A stretch of 64,000 bases of DNA. It comes from Methanocaldococcus sp. (lineage in GTDB: Archaea; AGJL01; Methanococci; Methanococcales; Methanocaldococcaceae). The position numbers and the translations under genes are program-made. The stretch covers positions 1 through 64,000 of the forward strand of contig NZ_JACCLX010000007.1 of assembly GCF_024490875.1 (NCBI RefSeq). The letters are read 5' to 3'. Each line of letters starts with the position of its first letter. Position 1 is the stretch's first letter. Of the stretch, positions 28,494-36,927 are shown one piece after another. The notes beneath the pieces are model-generated. The model was not told where the DNA came from. It ran no database searches and worked only from the letters and a program-made list of their open reading frames with translations.

Positions 28494-29444
28494 ATGGAAT
28501 TAACATTGAAAGGAAAAGTAATCTTAAAAGGTTATATCATAACTGAAACTGGATTACATATTGGGGGTTTAAGTGAAACTTTAAAAATTGGGGGTGTAGA
28601 TATTCAAGTTATTAAAGATCCAGAAGGAAAAATTATAATCCCAGGAAGTTCATTAAAAGGAAAAATTAGAAGTTTATTAGAAAAGAAGGATGGTCAATAT
28701 AATATAAAAGTAGAATACTATAAAGAAGTTGAAAAAAAGGGTAAAAAAGATTTCGAAAAGACAAGAACTATAGAAATATACTATGAATATGACGAAAAAA
28801 GGGAGAGTATTAATAAAAAAATGAAAATAACTTATGAAAATGATAAAAGCAATCCAATAATAACTGATTTTGATGCAGATAAATTAAAATTAGATGATAA
28901 TGAAGTTCATAAAAAAGTTTCAGGTATGCCATGTAGTTGTGGAGCGTGTGATATTTGTAAATTATTTGGACCACACAATTCAAAAAATATTAAAGAATCT
29001 GCAAGAGTAATAGTTAGAGATGCATTTTTAATTAGCAAAGATAATGATAAAATTTTAAATAAAAAAGACAAGAACTATGAAAATTATTTAGAAATAAAAC
29101 CAGAAAATGTTATAGATAGAGTTAAAGGGATTGCACAACACCCAAGGCAAATTGAAAGAGTCGTCGCAGGTAGTAAATTTAAGTTTGAAGTTGTATTTAA
29201 CATATACAAAGATGGAGACAAAGAATTAATAAAAAAATTTGTTGAAGGGATGAAACTTTTAGAAGATGACTACTTAGGGGGAAGCGGTTCAAGAGGTTAT
29301 GGTAAAATTAAATTTGAAAATATGGAATTAATTTATAAACCAAAAGAATACTATGAAGGTAATAATGAGGCAATAGTAATAAAAGAAAATATTAAAGATG
29401 TTGATGAAATGTATAACAAAGTTGAAGAACTTCCCTTTAAATAA
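28494..29444 (+). CDS. csm3: Csm3, type III-A backbone RAMP with RNase activity
   Basis: A 316-residue RAMP protein forming the helical backbone of the crRNP. The conserved aspartate in KIGGVDIQVIKD corresponds to the catalytic residue that cuts target RNA at six-base steps. GSSLKGKIRSLLE and the C-terminal GGSGSRGYGKI glycine-rich loop are RAMP signatures. A cysteine cluster (PCSCGACDICKLFGP) near residue 145 probably binds zinc. It is longer than many Csm3 proteins because of an inserted charged loop around residues 75-125. Spacing to csm2 is 17 bp. Confidence 0.94.
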   Translation: MELTLKGKVILKGYIITETGLHIGGLSETLKIGGVDIQVIKDPEGKIIIPGSSLKGKIRSLLEKKDGQYNIKVEYYKEVEKKGKKDFEKTRTIEIYYEYDEKRESINKKMKITYENDKSNPIITDFDADKLKLDDNEVHKKVSGMPCSCGACDICKLFGPHNSKNIKESARVIVRDAFLISKDNDKILNKKDKNYENYLEIKPENVIDRVKGIAQHPRQIERVVAGSKFKFEVVFNIYKDGDKELIKKFVEGMKLLEDDYLGGSGSRGYGKIKFENMELIYKPKEYYEGNNEAIVIKENIKDVDEMYNKVEELPFK

Positions 29445-29469
29445 TTTATTTTAATTTTTTGGTGAAATT

Positions 29470-30459
29470 ATGATGAAGTTAGTGAGATTAATACCAAAAG
29501 AAAACAGTAAATATCATTTTGGGGAGGGATATTTGGAAGAGAGTTCTTTAATATTCCACTCTCACAGTTTATTTTCTGCAATAGTTAATAATTTTGTTAA
29601 ACTATATGGAGAATTTGATAAAAGATTATTAGATTTAAAGGTATCATCATTACTATTTAAATTTGAGGATATTTACTTTATACCTAAGCCAATAGTTCCT
29701 TTTTTTAATATTCCAAAAAGTGACGATGCTAAAAAAATAAAAAAGATAAAATTTATATCTTTAGAGGCATTTAATGAATATTTAAATAAATCTCTAAATA
29801 TAGAAAACATAAAAGAACGAATTATTGGAAAAGAGTTTCTTATCGGAGAGAAAGAAGTTGATAGTTTAAAAAAATATGGCAGTTTAAATGAAATAAATCT
29901 TATCTCAAAAGAAATTGAACAAAAAGTAGCAATAGATAGAATTAAAAATACAACTCTCGAAAAAGATGGAAGAGGACAACTTTACAGTGTAGAATTCATT
30001 AGATTAAATTATGGAGCAGAATTTTATTTTTTAGTTGATTATGATGGATTAGATAAAGATTTAATAAAAAAAATAAATGCTTCAATAAAACTTATTGAAG
30101 ATGAGGGATTAGGAGGAAAAAGAAGTGTTGGGGCTGGATTTTTTGATAAAGTGATTATTGAGGATTTAGATAAAAGATTTATTGAGTTGTTTGATAGAGA
30201 GAAGAATTGTTATTTAACATTATCCACAGCAATTCCAAAGAATGACAAAGTAAAATATTACAATTTAGTAGAAATTGGTGGCTACATATATACACTAAAA
30301 AAATTAACATACTTAAAAAAGAGAATTTTGGCATTATCAGAAGGCTCAATTGTTGAAAAAGGATTTGTTGGAGATTATAAAGATTTAAAACCAAATAATA
30401 GTATAAATCCAGTTTATGTTAATGGAAAACCAATTTTAATGCCTACTAAGGTTTATTGA
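29470..30459 (+). CDS. csm4: Csm4, RAMP at the crRNA 5' end
   Basis: A 329-residue RAMP protein of the Csm4 family. It starts with KLVRLIPKENSKYHFGEGYLEE and SLIFHSHSLFSAIVNNF, and has the glycine-rich loop GLGGKRSVGAGFF near residue 215. It binds the 5' handle of the crRNA and holds Cas10 in the complex. Two adjacent ATGs at 29470 and 29473 are possible starts after GGTGAAATT. It lies 25 bp after csm3 and 12 bp before csm5. Confidence 0.92.
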   Translation: MMKLVRLIPKENSKYHFGEGYLEESSLIFHSHSLFSAIVNNFVKLYGEFDKRLLDLKVSSLLFKFEDIYFIPKPIVPFFNIPKSDDAKKIKKIKFISLEAFNEYLNKSLNIENIKERIIGKEFLIGEKEVDSLKKYGSLNEINLISKEIEQKVAIDRIKNTTLEKDGRGQLYSVEFIRLNYGAEFYFLVDYDGLDKDLIKKINASIKLIEDEGLGGKRSVGAGFFDKVIIEDLDKRFIELFDREKNCYLTLSTAIPKNDKVKYYNLVEIGGYIYTLKKLTYLKKRILALSEGSIVEKGFVGDYKDLKPNNSINPVYVNGKPILMPTKVY

Positions 30460-30471
30460 GGAGGGAAGTTT

Positions 30472-31587
30472 ATGGAAGTTAAATGTAAAACTATAACACC
30501 AATTTTTATAGGTTGTGGAGATGAATATTCTCCTTTAGATTATTATATAGTAGGTAAAACGGCAAAAATCATTGATTTAGAAAAGGCTATGATGAGTTTA
30601 AAAAATATTGATGATATAAATTATTTATCTGAACTAATAAAATCATATATCTATAACAACAGATTAGAAGTTAATGTAAAAGACCTTTTAAAAGAAGTAG
30701 GTATTGACGCTGAGAAATATGTGATTAGAGAAGTTGAATGTGAAATTGAAGAGCATAGAAATATTAAAGTTAAAAAATTCATAAATCAAAATGGGTTTCC
30801 ATACATTCCCGGAAGTTCAATAAAAGGGGCTATAAGAACGGCGTATATCTTTGATTACTATGATGATAAAAAAAGAATTTATGAACTTATAGATATTTTA
30901 AAAAGAAGAGATATCGAAATCTGGAAGAAAGGAGAGGCTGTTGTTAAAAATGCTATTTCAAAAAATATTCAGGATGATTTTTTTAAACATTTAATAGTTT
31001 CTGATAGTGAATGTTTAAATGGAAAATTTAAGTTTATTATGACAAAGAGATGGAATATTAAAAAGAGAAAACTTCAAGTTCCTACACCATTAGAGGCGTT
31101 TATGAATAACAATGAATTTAATTTAAGAATAATAATTAAAGATGAATTTATAAAAGAAATGTTTAAAAAAACTGAAAGGACTTACAAGGATATGGACGAA
31201 AAGAAAAAATTTGATGAATTAAAAAGAATGTGTAATAAATTAACTGAAACTGTTATTGATTTTGAATTAGAAAGAGAAAATAATGAAAATTTAAAAAAAT
31301 TTTATAAAGATTTAAAAAATAAACTGAATAATAAAGAAATATATTTAAATGTTGGCTTTGGTGGAGGTTTTTTAACAAAAACGATTTATTTATTGTTATG
31401 GAAGTATGATAAAGGAAATAAATATCTAAATCTAATGAAAAAAATCTTTAGGAATGAAAAAAATAAGAATTTAAGGACATCTTGGAATAAAACCTATAAA
31501 TATTATGATTTCCCAAAGACAAAAACCGTTTATGTTAAAGATGATGAGATAATTAGTCCATTAGGATGGATTAAAATAAATTATTGA
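30472..31587 (+). CDS. csm5: Csm5, RAMP at the crRNA 3' end
   Basis: A 371-residue RAMP protein. PIFIGCGDEYSPLDYYI at the N-terminus and FPYIPGSSIKGAIRTAYIFDYY near residue 105 are family signatures, and the GFGGGFLTKT loop near residue 290 is the glycine-rich RAMP motif. Csm5 caps the complex near the crRNA 3' end and assists crRNA maturation in characterised systems. GAGGAGGGAAG supplies the ribosome site. Confidence 0.9.
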   Translation: MEVKCKTITPIFIGCGDEYSPLDYYIVGKTAKIIDLEKAMMSLKNIDDINYLSELIKSYIYNNRLEVNVKDLLKEVGIDAEKYVIREVECEIEEHRNIKVKKFINQNGFPYIPGSSIKGAIRTAYIFDYYDDKKRIYELIDILKRRDIEIWKKGEAVVKNAISKNIQDDFFKHLIVSDSECLNGKFKFIMTKRWNIKKRKLQVPTPLEAFMNNNEFNLRIIIKDEFIKEMFKKTERTYKDMDEKKKFDELKRMCNKLTETVIDFELERENNENLKKFYKDLKNKLNNKEIYLNVGFGGGFLTKTIYLLLWKYDKGNKYLNLMKKIFRNEKNKNLRTSWNKTYKYYDFPKTKTVYVKDDEIISPLGWIKINY

Positions 31588-31597
31588 GGTGGGTGTA

Positions 31598-32932
31598 TTG
31601 ACATTGCTAACTTTTTTAGGAACAGGAAATTATGATGAAGTAAAATATTACTATGGAGATAAAACAAATTATTTTAAATCAAAGTTTATTCAAGAAGCAT
31701 TAATGAACATTTTTAATGAGAATAAAATGATAGTATTTGTAACGCCTCAAGCAATCGTTAATAAAAATTTTGAGGAACTCTTAGAAAAATTTCCAAACTT
31801 AAAAGCTGTTGAAATACCAGTCCCTAAATCAGAAGAAGAGTTTTGGAAATTATTTGAAATTATAATTGAAAGTGTTGGTGAAGGAGAAGAGATTATATTT
31901 GATATAACTCACTCATTTAGATCAATTCCATTTATTGGATTTTTAATAGCCCTATTTTTAAAAGAAGTAAAAAATGTTAAAATAAAAGGAGTTTATTATG
32001 GGGCATATGAACCTAATAAAGAGTATGCTCCAATAATTGATTTAACTCCAATGATTAACTTGGCTGAGTGGATTTATGCAGTTAAAGACCTAAAAAAATA
32101 TGGTAGATCTGACAGTATTAAAGAATTTTTAGATAATTCAAGAGGTAAAAAGTTGGGTAGTCTTTTGGACAATATAAGTAAGTCAATCTATTACAATTTG
32201 TGTGGAATTACTATCTCAAAAGCATATGAATTAAATAGCCAAAAAGAAAAACTAAATAAAATTCTTCCACAGATAAAACCAATGGAATACATTAAAAATG
32301 ATATATTTGAATTCACAAAATTTGGAATTAAGGATTTTGTTAATAAAAGTGACAATAGTATTAAAGCCAAATTGAATATAGAAATTTTAGAAAAACTATT
32401 CGAGTTAGCAAAATATCAAAAAGAGAAGCAACTTATACCTCAATTTTTCCAATCTATAAGAGAGTGGTTAATTGATATGTTAATTTATGAAGTTGGAAAG
32501 GATAATGAATATTTCTTGAACACATGGGTTGATGAAAATACAAGAAAATTTATAGAATATATCCTCTACAATATTAGCATTAACAAGGACAAAAGTGAAT
32601 CTAAAATAGTTAAAATAATTGAAAATAGCTTAAATAATGATGAAAAAGAAAATAAAGAAATTGAAGAGTATCTAAAAGAACTAAAGGAAAATAATATAGA
32701 AATTAAAGATGTAGTTAGTAAATTAAAAAACACAATTGACAATTTCAAAGAAGAAAAAATTGACATAATAAAATTGCTAAATGATATAAGAAATATTCGT
32801 AACCCTATATCACATGCTGGAAGAAAAAAGAGTGTCAGTTACAAGAAATTAGATAAGATTGAAAATCTTGCAAACAATATTCTTAAAGAATGTGAGAAAA
32901 TACTTTCATATATAAAAACTGTTGAAAAATAA
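31598..32932 (+). CDS. Second CARF-HEPN effector, TM1812/Csx1-type
   Basis: A 444-residue paralogue of the first CARF effector. It starts LTLLTFLGTGNYDE and carries the same signature (DITHSFRSIPFIGF) and the following YYGAYE and APIIDLTPM segments. The HEPN ribonuclease motif is IRNIRNPISHAG near residue 405. TTG at 31598 is chosen because family members begin just before FLGTGNY and GAGGT lies seven bases upstream. GTG at 31589 is inside the ribosome site. Two different CARF effectors in one operon may respond to different ring sizes or give redundancy. Confidence 0.86.
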   Translation: MTLLTFLGTGNYDEVKYYYGDKTNYFKSKFIQEALMNIFNENKMIVFVTPQAIVNKNFEELLEKFPNLKAVEIPVPKSEEEFWKLFEIIIESVGEGEEIIFDITHSFRSIPFIGFLIALFLKEVKNVKIKGVYYGAYEPNKEYAPIIDLTPMINLAEWIYAVKDLKKYGRSDSIKEFLDNSRGKKLGSLLDNISKSIYYNLCGITISKAYELNSQKEKLNKILPQIKPMEYIKNDIFEFTKFGIKDFVNKSDNSIKAKLNIEILEKLFELAKYQKEKQLIPQFFQSIREWLIDMLIYEVGKDNEYFLNTWVDENTRKFIEYILYNISINKDKSESKIVKIIENSLNNDEKENKEIEEYLKELKENNIEIKDVVSKLKNTIDNFKEEKIDIIKLLNDIRNIRNPISHAGRKKSVSYKKLDKIENLANNILKECEKILSYIKTVEK

Positions 32933-32939
32933 ATTATCT

Positions 32940-33944
32940 TTAACCAACATAGTTTAACAACATCTTACCTTTTTCACTGATTTTTATATATCTTGACCTA
33001 CCTATTCTTTCAGGCTTTTCTATTAACTCCAACTCTAAAAGTTTTTCAACAACATTTTTATTGATCCATACTATATCATTTTGGCTTGTAGTTTTTTTAG
33101 ATACTTTACTTTTATTTCTCCACTCAACAATTTTTTTTAAATCTTCTATATCATTACCAACAAGTTTCCTTAGTTTTATAACTAATTTTTTCATATTTTT
33201 AATACTTTGAGGGCTAACTTCTTTTTCATTCTTTCCTTCTACCACCATTACTAATTTTTTCACACTCTCATCATTATTTAAATCCACATTTAAAAACTCC
33301 TCTTTTGTTAAAATACTAAGTTCTTTTATTGTCAAACCTTTATCTCCTGCTCTACTAATAAATTTTAAAAATATTAACAATTCGTCTCTTGGCAAAGTTA
33401 CTTCAAAAGGATAGATTAACTTAATTCCTCTAACTCCAAAACTCCTTGGAAGATAAGAACAATTATATTTGCTTAAATATTCTTTTTTTAATTCTTCTTT
33501 TTCATTTTCAGATAAATCATCAAACAATCTTTCAGGAACTACATAATATGGAATTATCTTCGAATTTTCTTTATTCAATATCATTGCACATGTTATTCCT
33601 GCAATACAACCAATTGTAGAGCCAGATGAAACATTAATGTAAAATTTAACATCTCCAAACTCTTTTCTTTCATATTTTATAATTGATTTTATTTTTTTAA
33701 TAATATCTTCTAAATCAAATAAATCCGCCTCAACGATCTCATAATTTATTCTATTTTCTTCAAACTTTTTAATTATAACATTTTTAAATGCCTTTCCTCT
33801 TTCAGAATCAATATTTTCAGGCATACAAATTAAATAAACCTTCTCAGCCCTCCTCATTATTGGAATTTCGGTAATTCTATCTACTTCGTATCCTTGAACT
33901 GCTATATGAACGCCTCCTCTTATTTTCTCAATATCATTTATCAT
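32940..33944 (-). CDS. CARF-HTH transcriptional regulator (DUF6293/HFX_2341-like)
   Basis: A 334-residue regulator. The N-terminal half has VHIAVQGYEVDRITEIPIMRR and FYINVSSGSTIGCIAGITCAMI, the strand and glycine loop of a CARF-type sensor. The C-terminal half has winged-HTH features (LTIKELSILTKEEF, then a wing region GRSRYIKISEKGKML). CARF-HTH proteins are thought to adjust cas expression in response to cyclic nucleotides. It is convergent with the csm operon and divergent from the orphan gene downstream, with tandem 9-bp repeats in the shared promoter. GGTGAAAGA precedes the ATG. Confidence 0.78.
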   Translation of the reverse strand: MINDIEKIRGGVHIAVQGYEVDRITEIPIMRRAEKVYLICMPENIDSERGKAFKNVIIKKFEENRINYEIVEADLFDLEDIIKKIKSIIKYERKEFGDVKFYINVSSGSTIGCIAGITCAMILNKENSKIIPYYVVPERLFDDLSENEKEELKKEYLSKYNCSYLPRSFGVRGIKLIYPFEVTLPRDELLIFLKFISRAGDKGLTIKELSILTKEEFLNVDLNNDESVKKLVMVVEGKNEKEVSPQSIKNMKKLVIKLRKLVGNDIEDLKKIVEWRNKSKVSKKTTSQNDIVWINKNVVEKLLELELIEKPERIGRSRYIKISEKGKMLLNYVG

Positions 33945-33978
33945 TCTTTCACCAATATTAATACACCAATATTAATAA

Positions 33979-33996
33979 TAGTAAGTATTGTAAGTT
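33979..33996 (+). repeat. Two 9-bp tandem repeats in a divergent promoter
   Basis: TAGTAAGTA followed by TTGTAAGTT lies between the CARF-HTH gene and the orphan gene at 34071, 18 bp before a TATA box at 34014-34022 (TTATATAAA). The same 9-bp unit recurs four times at 34618-34653, so it is a candidate operator shared by both promoters. The CARF-HTH protein is the nearest candidate binder. Confidence 0.5.
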
Positions 33997-34070
33997 TAAT
34001 TAGACAATTAGCATTATATAAATTCTGGTATATATTAATTTTTGATGTTTTAGAATAAGAGGTGGAAAGT

Positions 34071-34613
34071 ATGGGTTCTGCAAACGCCTTTATAATGGTA
34101 GGATGGTCAGATTTTCTGCATAATGGAATTTATCCAACACATTGTTTAATCCTTCACGAGAACGATAGACCTTGGTGGGTTTTAACACCAATCTTTAGAT
34201 TCCAAGATGAGTGCAAGCCTGAGAATTGTAAAATTGTTGTATGGATACCTACAGCTGAACATATGCTTGAAGATGCTCTGTTGATGATAGGAATATATGT
34301 GCTCAAGGATAAAGAACTCGTAACTCTTGCCAAGAGATTTTTCAGAAATAAAGAAAAGAATAGAATTTGGCTATACGAGGATATTGATAAAAAAGATTTG
34401 GAAAAACTTAGAGAAGTTTGTAAAAAAGTATTACCAAAATATAATCTTAAGATTATAGTAACTATAACTTGTGATAGTACAATTTTATATCAAATTGATG
34501 TTTTAAAAGATTATAAAATAATGTGTGAGGTTTGTACTACAAGATTTAGGAGAGAAGAGGAAGATTTTGAGGAATATGATATTATTTCCATGAGAAGGAG
34601 TGAGTTGTTATAA
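34071..34613 (+). CDS. Unrecognised 180-residue protein
   Basis: I do not recognise this family. It begins MGSANAFIMVGWSDFLHNG, with a tryptophan-rich stretch (RPWWVLTPIF) and several cysteines (CKPENC, TCDS, CEVC) that could bind metal. The C-terminus is acidic then basic (REEEDFEEYDIISMRR). GAGGTGG six bases before the ATG at 34071 sets the start. A GTG at 34062 is part of that site. It is flanked on both sides by promoters carrying the same 9-bp tandem repeats, lies between a CARF-HTH regulator and a peptide-modifying gene pair, and appears to have its own transcript. Confidence 0.75.
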   Translation: MGSANAFIMVGWSDFLHNGIYPTHCLILHENDRPWWVLTPIFRFQDECKPENCKIVVWIPTAEHMLEDALLMIGIYVLKDKELVTLAKRFFRNKEKNRIWLYEDIDKKDLEKLREVCKKVLPKYNLKIIVTITCDSTILYQIDVLKDYKIMCEVCTTRFRREEEDFEEYDIISMRRSELL

Positions 34614-34617
34614 ATAA

Positions 34618-34653
34618 TAGTAAGCATAGTAAGTATAGTAAATTTAGTAAGCA
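34618..34653 (+). repeat. Four 9-bp tandem repeats before the GGCT/GATase operon
   Basis: Four consecutive 9-bp units (TAGTAAGCA, TAGTAAGTA, TAGTAAATT, TAGTAAGCA) start five bases after the stop codon of the preceding gene. A TATA box TATATAAAT follows at 34662-34670, only about eight bases away. Regulator binding here would touch the core promoter. The unit matches the two copies at 33979-33996. Confidence 0.65.
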
Positions 34654-34722
34654 TAGAAAACTATATAAATATATTCATCAATACTATTATTCATGAAAAT
34701 AACAAACTCAACTCGTGAGATT

Positions 34723-35097
34723 ATGGAGTATGTGTTTGTCTATGGAAGTTTGAGAAAAGACTTTTGGAATCATAAACATTACTTAAAAAATTCAAAATTC
34801 ATTGGAAAAGGCAAAACTAAAGAAAAATATGCAATGTATGCTGATATAATCCCTTATGTTGTTGAAAATGAGAAAATCTCCCATATTGTTGGAGAAGTTT
34901 ATGAGGTTGATAAAAAAACCTTAGAAAGAATTGACTACCTTGAAGGGCATCCTAATTATTATTTTAGGAAGAAAGTTCCAATTGTGTTAGAGACTGGGAA
35001 GGAGATAAAGGCTTGGATGTATTTTTATCCAGAACCTTATGGAGTTTTAGTGAAATCTGGAGATTACAAAGATTATATGGGGGATAGGCATGTGTGA
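34723..35097 (+). CDS. Gamma-glutamylcyclotransferase-like (AIG2/GGCT) protein
   Basis: About 124 residues with the GGCT signature YVFVYGSLRKDFWNH at the N-terminus, a glutamate in DYLEGHPNYYFRK in the position of the family's catalytic acid, and AWMYFYPEPYG near the end. Family members cyclise gamma-glutamyl amines to 5-oxoproline. GTGAG five bases before the ATG at 34723 is preferred to the ATG at 34693, which would be nearly leaderless from the TATA box at 34662. It overlaps the following amidotransferase gene by eight bases. Confidence 0.8.
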   Translation: MEYVFVYGSLRKDFWNHKHYLKNSKFIGKGKTKEKYAMYADIIPYVVENEKISHIVGEVYEVDKKTLERIDYLEGHPNYYFRKKVPIVLETGKEIKAWMYFYPEPYGVLVKSGDYKDYMGDRHV

Positions 35098-36157
35098 ATT
35101 GCTTGGAATCTGCTTTAATAAAAAAGTTAATGTTGAATTGACCCTAAATAGTTTTAAAAAGGATAGTGAGATGCATCCAAATGGCTGGGGGATTGCATTC
35201 TATCCAGATGAGTTTGTTAGGGTGATAAAGGAGCCAATTAAAATGAATGATGCCTTATTACCAAGATGTATTAATTGGAATAATATTAAATCAAAGATTT
35301 TCATAGCACACATAAGAAAGGCGAGTACTGGAAGTGAATCTTATGTTAATACTCATCCATTTGTTAGAAAATTGGATGATAAAGAGATTGTATTTGCCCA
35401 CAATGGAACTTTGTTAGGTTATGAGGATTTAGAACTTGATGGCTATTATCCAATTGGAGACACGGATTCTGAGTATGTATTCTGCTATATGCTATCCCAA
35501 ATTGAAAAGAGAGAAATTACATGGGATAAGGAGGGATTTGATGAATTATTGGATATATTGTTGGATATTAACTACTATGGTGCATTTAATTGCTTATTCT
35601 CTGATGGAGAGTATTTATTTGCTTATAGGGATTGTAAAGGAAAGAAAGATTTGCATTTCCTAAAAAGAAAGCCTCCCTATGGAAAAATTAGGTTGAAGGA
35701 TGAAGATTATGTTATAAACTTAGGAGACGTTAAGAATGTGAGCGAAGAGGGGTTTATTATTGCTACAAATCCTTTAACTAATGAAAATTGGGAATCTTTT
35801 GAAAATGGAGAGTTGATAGTATTCAAAAATGGGGAAATGATTTACTCTAATAAAAGATTAACAGATTTAGAGTTAAAAATCTTAAAAATCCTTAGAAAAA
35901 GCCCACATAGAGTTAGTTTAAAGAAAATTATTGAAAATATTAGAAATTCATACAGAAATATTGAATACACATCACATATGGTAAAAATTGGAATTAAAAG
36001 TTTGTTAGACAAGGAATATATTAAGCAAGATAGCACGGATTCTGTAGATTGGGATGATTTGGAAGCAACATTTTATACAAGAAAAGGAAAAAGAAAAAAA
36101 ATTGATAAAAAGCTTAAAGAATTTGAAAGGAAAGAAACTGGGAATATTTTATATTAA
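35090..36157 (+). CDS. Class II glutamine amidotransferase with C-terminal HTH-like domain
   Basis: A 355-residue protein. Cys2 follows the initiator Met directly (MCELLGICFN) and would be the Ntn nucleophile. GWGIAFY, HIRKAST and FAHNGTLLG near residue 105 are YafJ/EgtC-type glutaminase motifs. From residue about 255, LTDLELKILKILRKSPHRV begins a winged-helix-like domain with a basic tail. The eight-base overlap with the GGCT gene points to joint action on gamma-glutamyl compounds, perhaps removal or hydrolysis of a gamma-glutamyl group, which is inference. The HTH fusion is uncommon. Confidence 0.78.
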   Translation: MCELLGICFNKKVNVELTLNSFKKDSEMHPNGWGIAFYPDEFVRVIKEPIKMNDALLPRCINWNNIKSKIFIAHIRKASTGSESYVNTHPFVRKLDDKEIVFAHNGTLLGYEDLELDGYYPIGDTDSEYVFCYMLSQIEKREITWDKEGFDELLDILLDINYYGAFNCLFSDGEYLFAYRDCKGKKDLHFLKRKPPYGKIRLKDEDYVINLGDVKNVSEEGFIIATNPLTNENWESFENGELIVFKNGEMIYSNKRLTDLELKILKILRKSPHRVSLKKIIENIRNSYRNIEYTSHMVKIGIKSLLDKEYIKQDSTDSVDWDDLEATFYTRKGKRKKIDKKLKEFERKETGNILY

Positions 36158-36181
36158 TTTGTCATAAAATAGGGTGATACT

Positions 36182-36555
36182 ATGAATGAAATGGAATTAA
36201 TGCAAATAAAGGAGTTTGTTAAAGATATGGACAAACAGCAAAAAATTGTTTATTATGAGCAAAAGAAAAAGAATGCTGGAATTGCAGTATTGCTTAGTGT
36301 TATAATTCCCGGGGCTGGACAAATATACCTTGGAAAGGTTGGAAAGGGAATTATATTGTTCATAACTACTGGAACATTAATTGCATTTGGATTATTGCTA
36401 TCTCTATTGGTCATTGGAATACCTCTTTTGTTATTAGGTGTCTTATTATTTGGATATATAGTATTTACGACGCCTATAAGTCAGCAAAAGATTACAATGC
36501 CCAACTTTATGAAATAATATTTGGCAATAATACTCATACTGAAAATAAATCTTAG
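36182..36555 (+). pseudogene. TM2-domain membrane protein with a frameshift
   Basis: The first frame encodes a cytosolic helix, then ILIPGAGQIYLGKVGKG-like TM2 features (the visible string is SVIIPGAGQIYLGKVGKG) and a second membrane helix, ending at 36517 with an atypical tail. In another frame the sequence after about 36441 reads WIYSIYDAYKSAKDYN, the expected end of a TM2 protein, and continues to a TAG at 36553-36555. The switch needs a -1 shift between about 36435 and 36452. It is either a mutation, a sequence error or programmed frameshifting. TM2 proteins are membrane modules of unknown function. Confidence 0.7.
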
Positions 36556-36568
36556 TAAATGTGAGAGT

Positions 36569-36889
36569 ATGGGTAGTAGTTCCTTAAAGACTTTCTTTAT
36601 CTTATTAACTTTATCATTCATAGGTTTTATACTTGGAGTTGCTGTAAGAAATTATTGGTTTTGGTTTTTGGCTGCAATTCCAACAATTGTATTGGAAATC
36701 TGGATTATTTATAAATTTATCACTTGGAAGCATTTCTGGAAAGTCGTTTTGCCATTTCTAATAATCATATTTATAGCCTCTCCAGAATCTGCAATACTTT
36801 TGGTTTTTAGTTTATATATTCTAAGACAGGCACTGCTTTGTATAAAAGAGAGTTCAAAGACAGAAAATAACAAAAAAATATATGAATAA
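36569..36889 (+). CDS. Small multi-pass membrane protein, unrecognised
   Basis: About 106 residues with three or four predicted membrane helices (FFILLTLSFIGFILGVAV, WFWFLAAIPTIVLEIWIIY, VVLPFLIIIFIASPESAILLVFSLYIL) and a short polar C-terminus. GTGAG lies just before the ATG at 36569. A TTG at 36521 is in frame but has no ribosome site and would overlap the true end of the TM2 gene. I do not recognise the family. Confidence 0.6.
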   Translation: MGSSSLKTFFILLTLSFIGFILGVAVRNYWFWFLAAIPTIVLEIWIIYKFITWKHFWKVVLPFLIIIFIASPESAILLVFSLYILRQALLCIKESSKTENNKKIYE

Positions 36890-36927
36890 TTACATATATT
36901 AAAATTGAGGGATTGAGGTGGGATATT

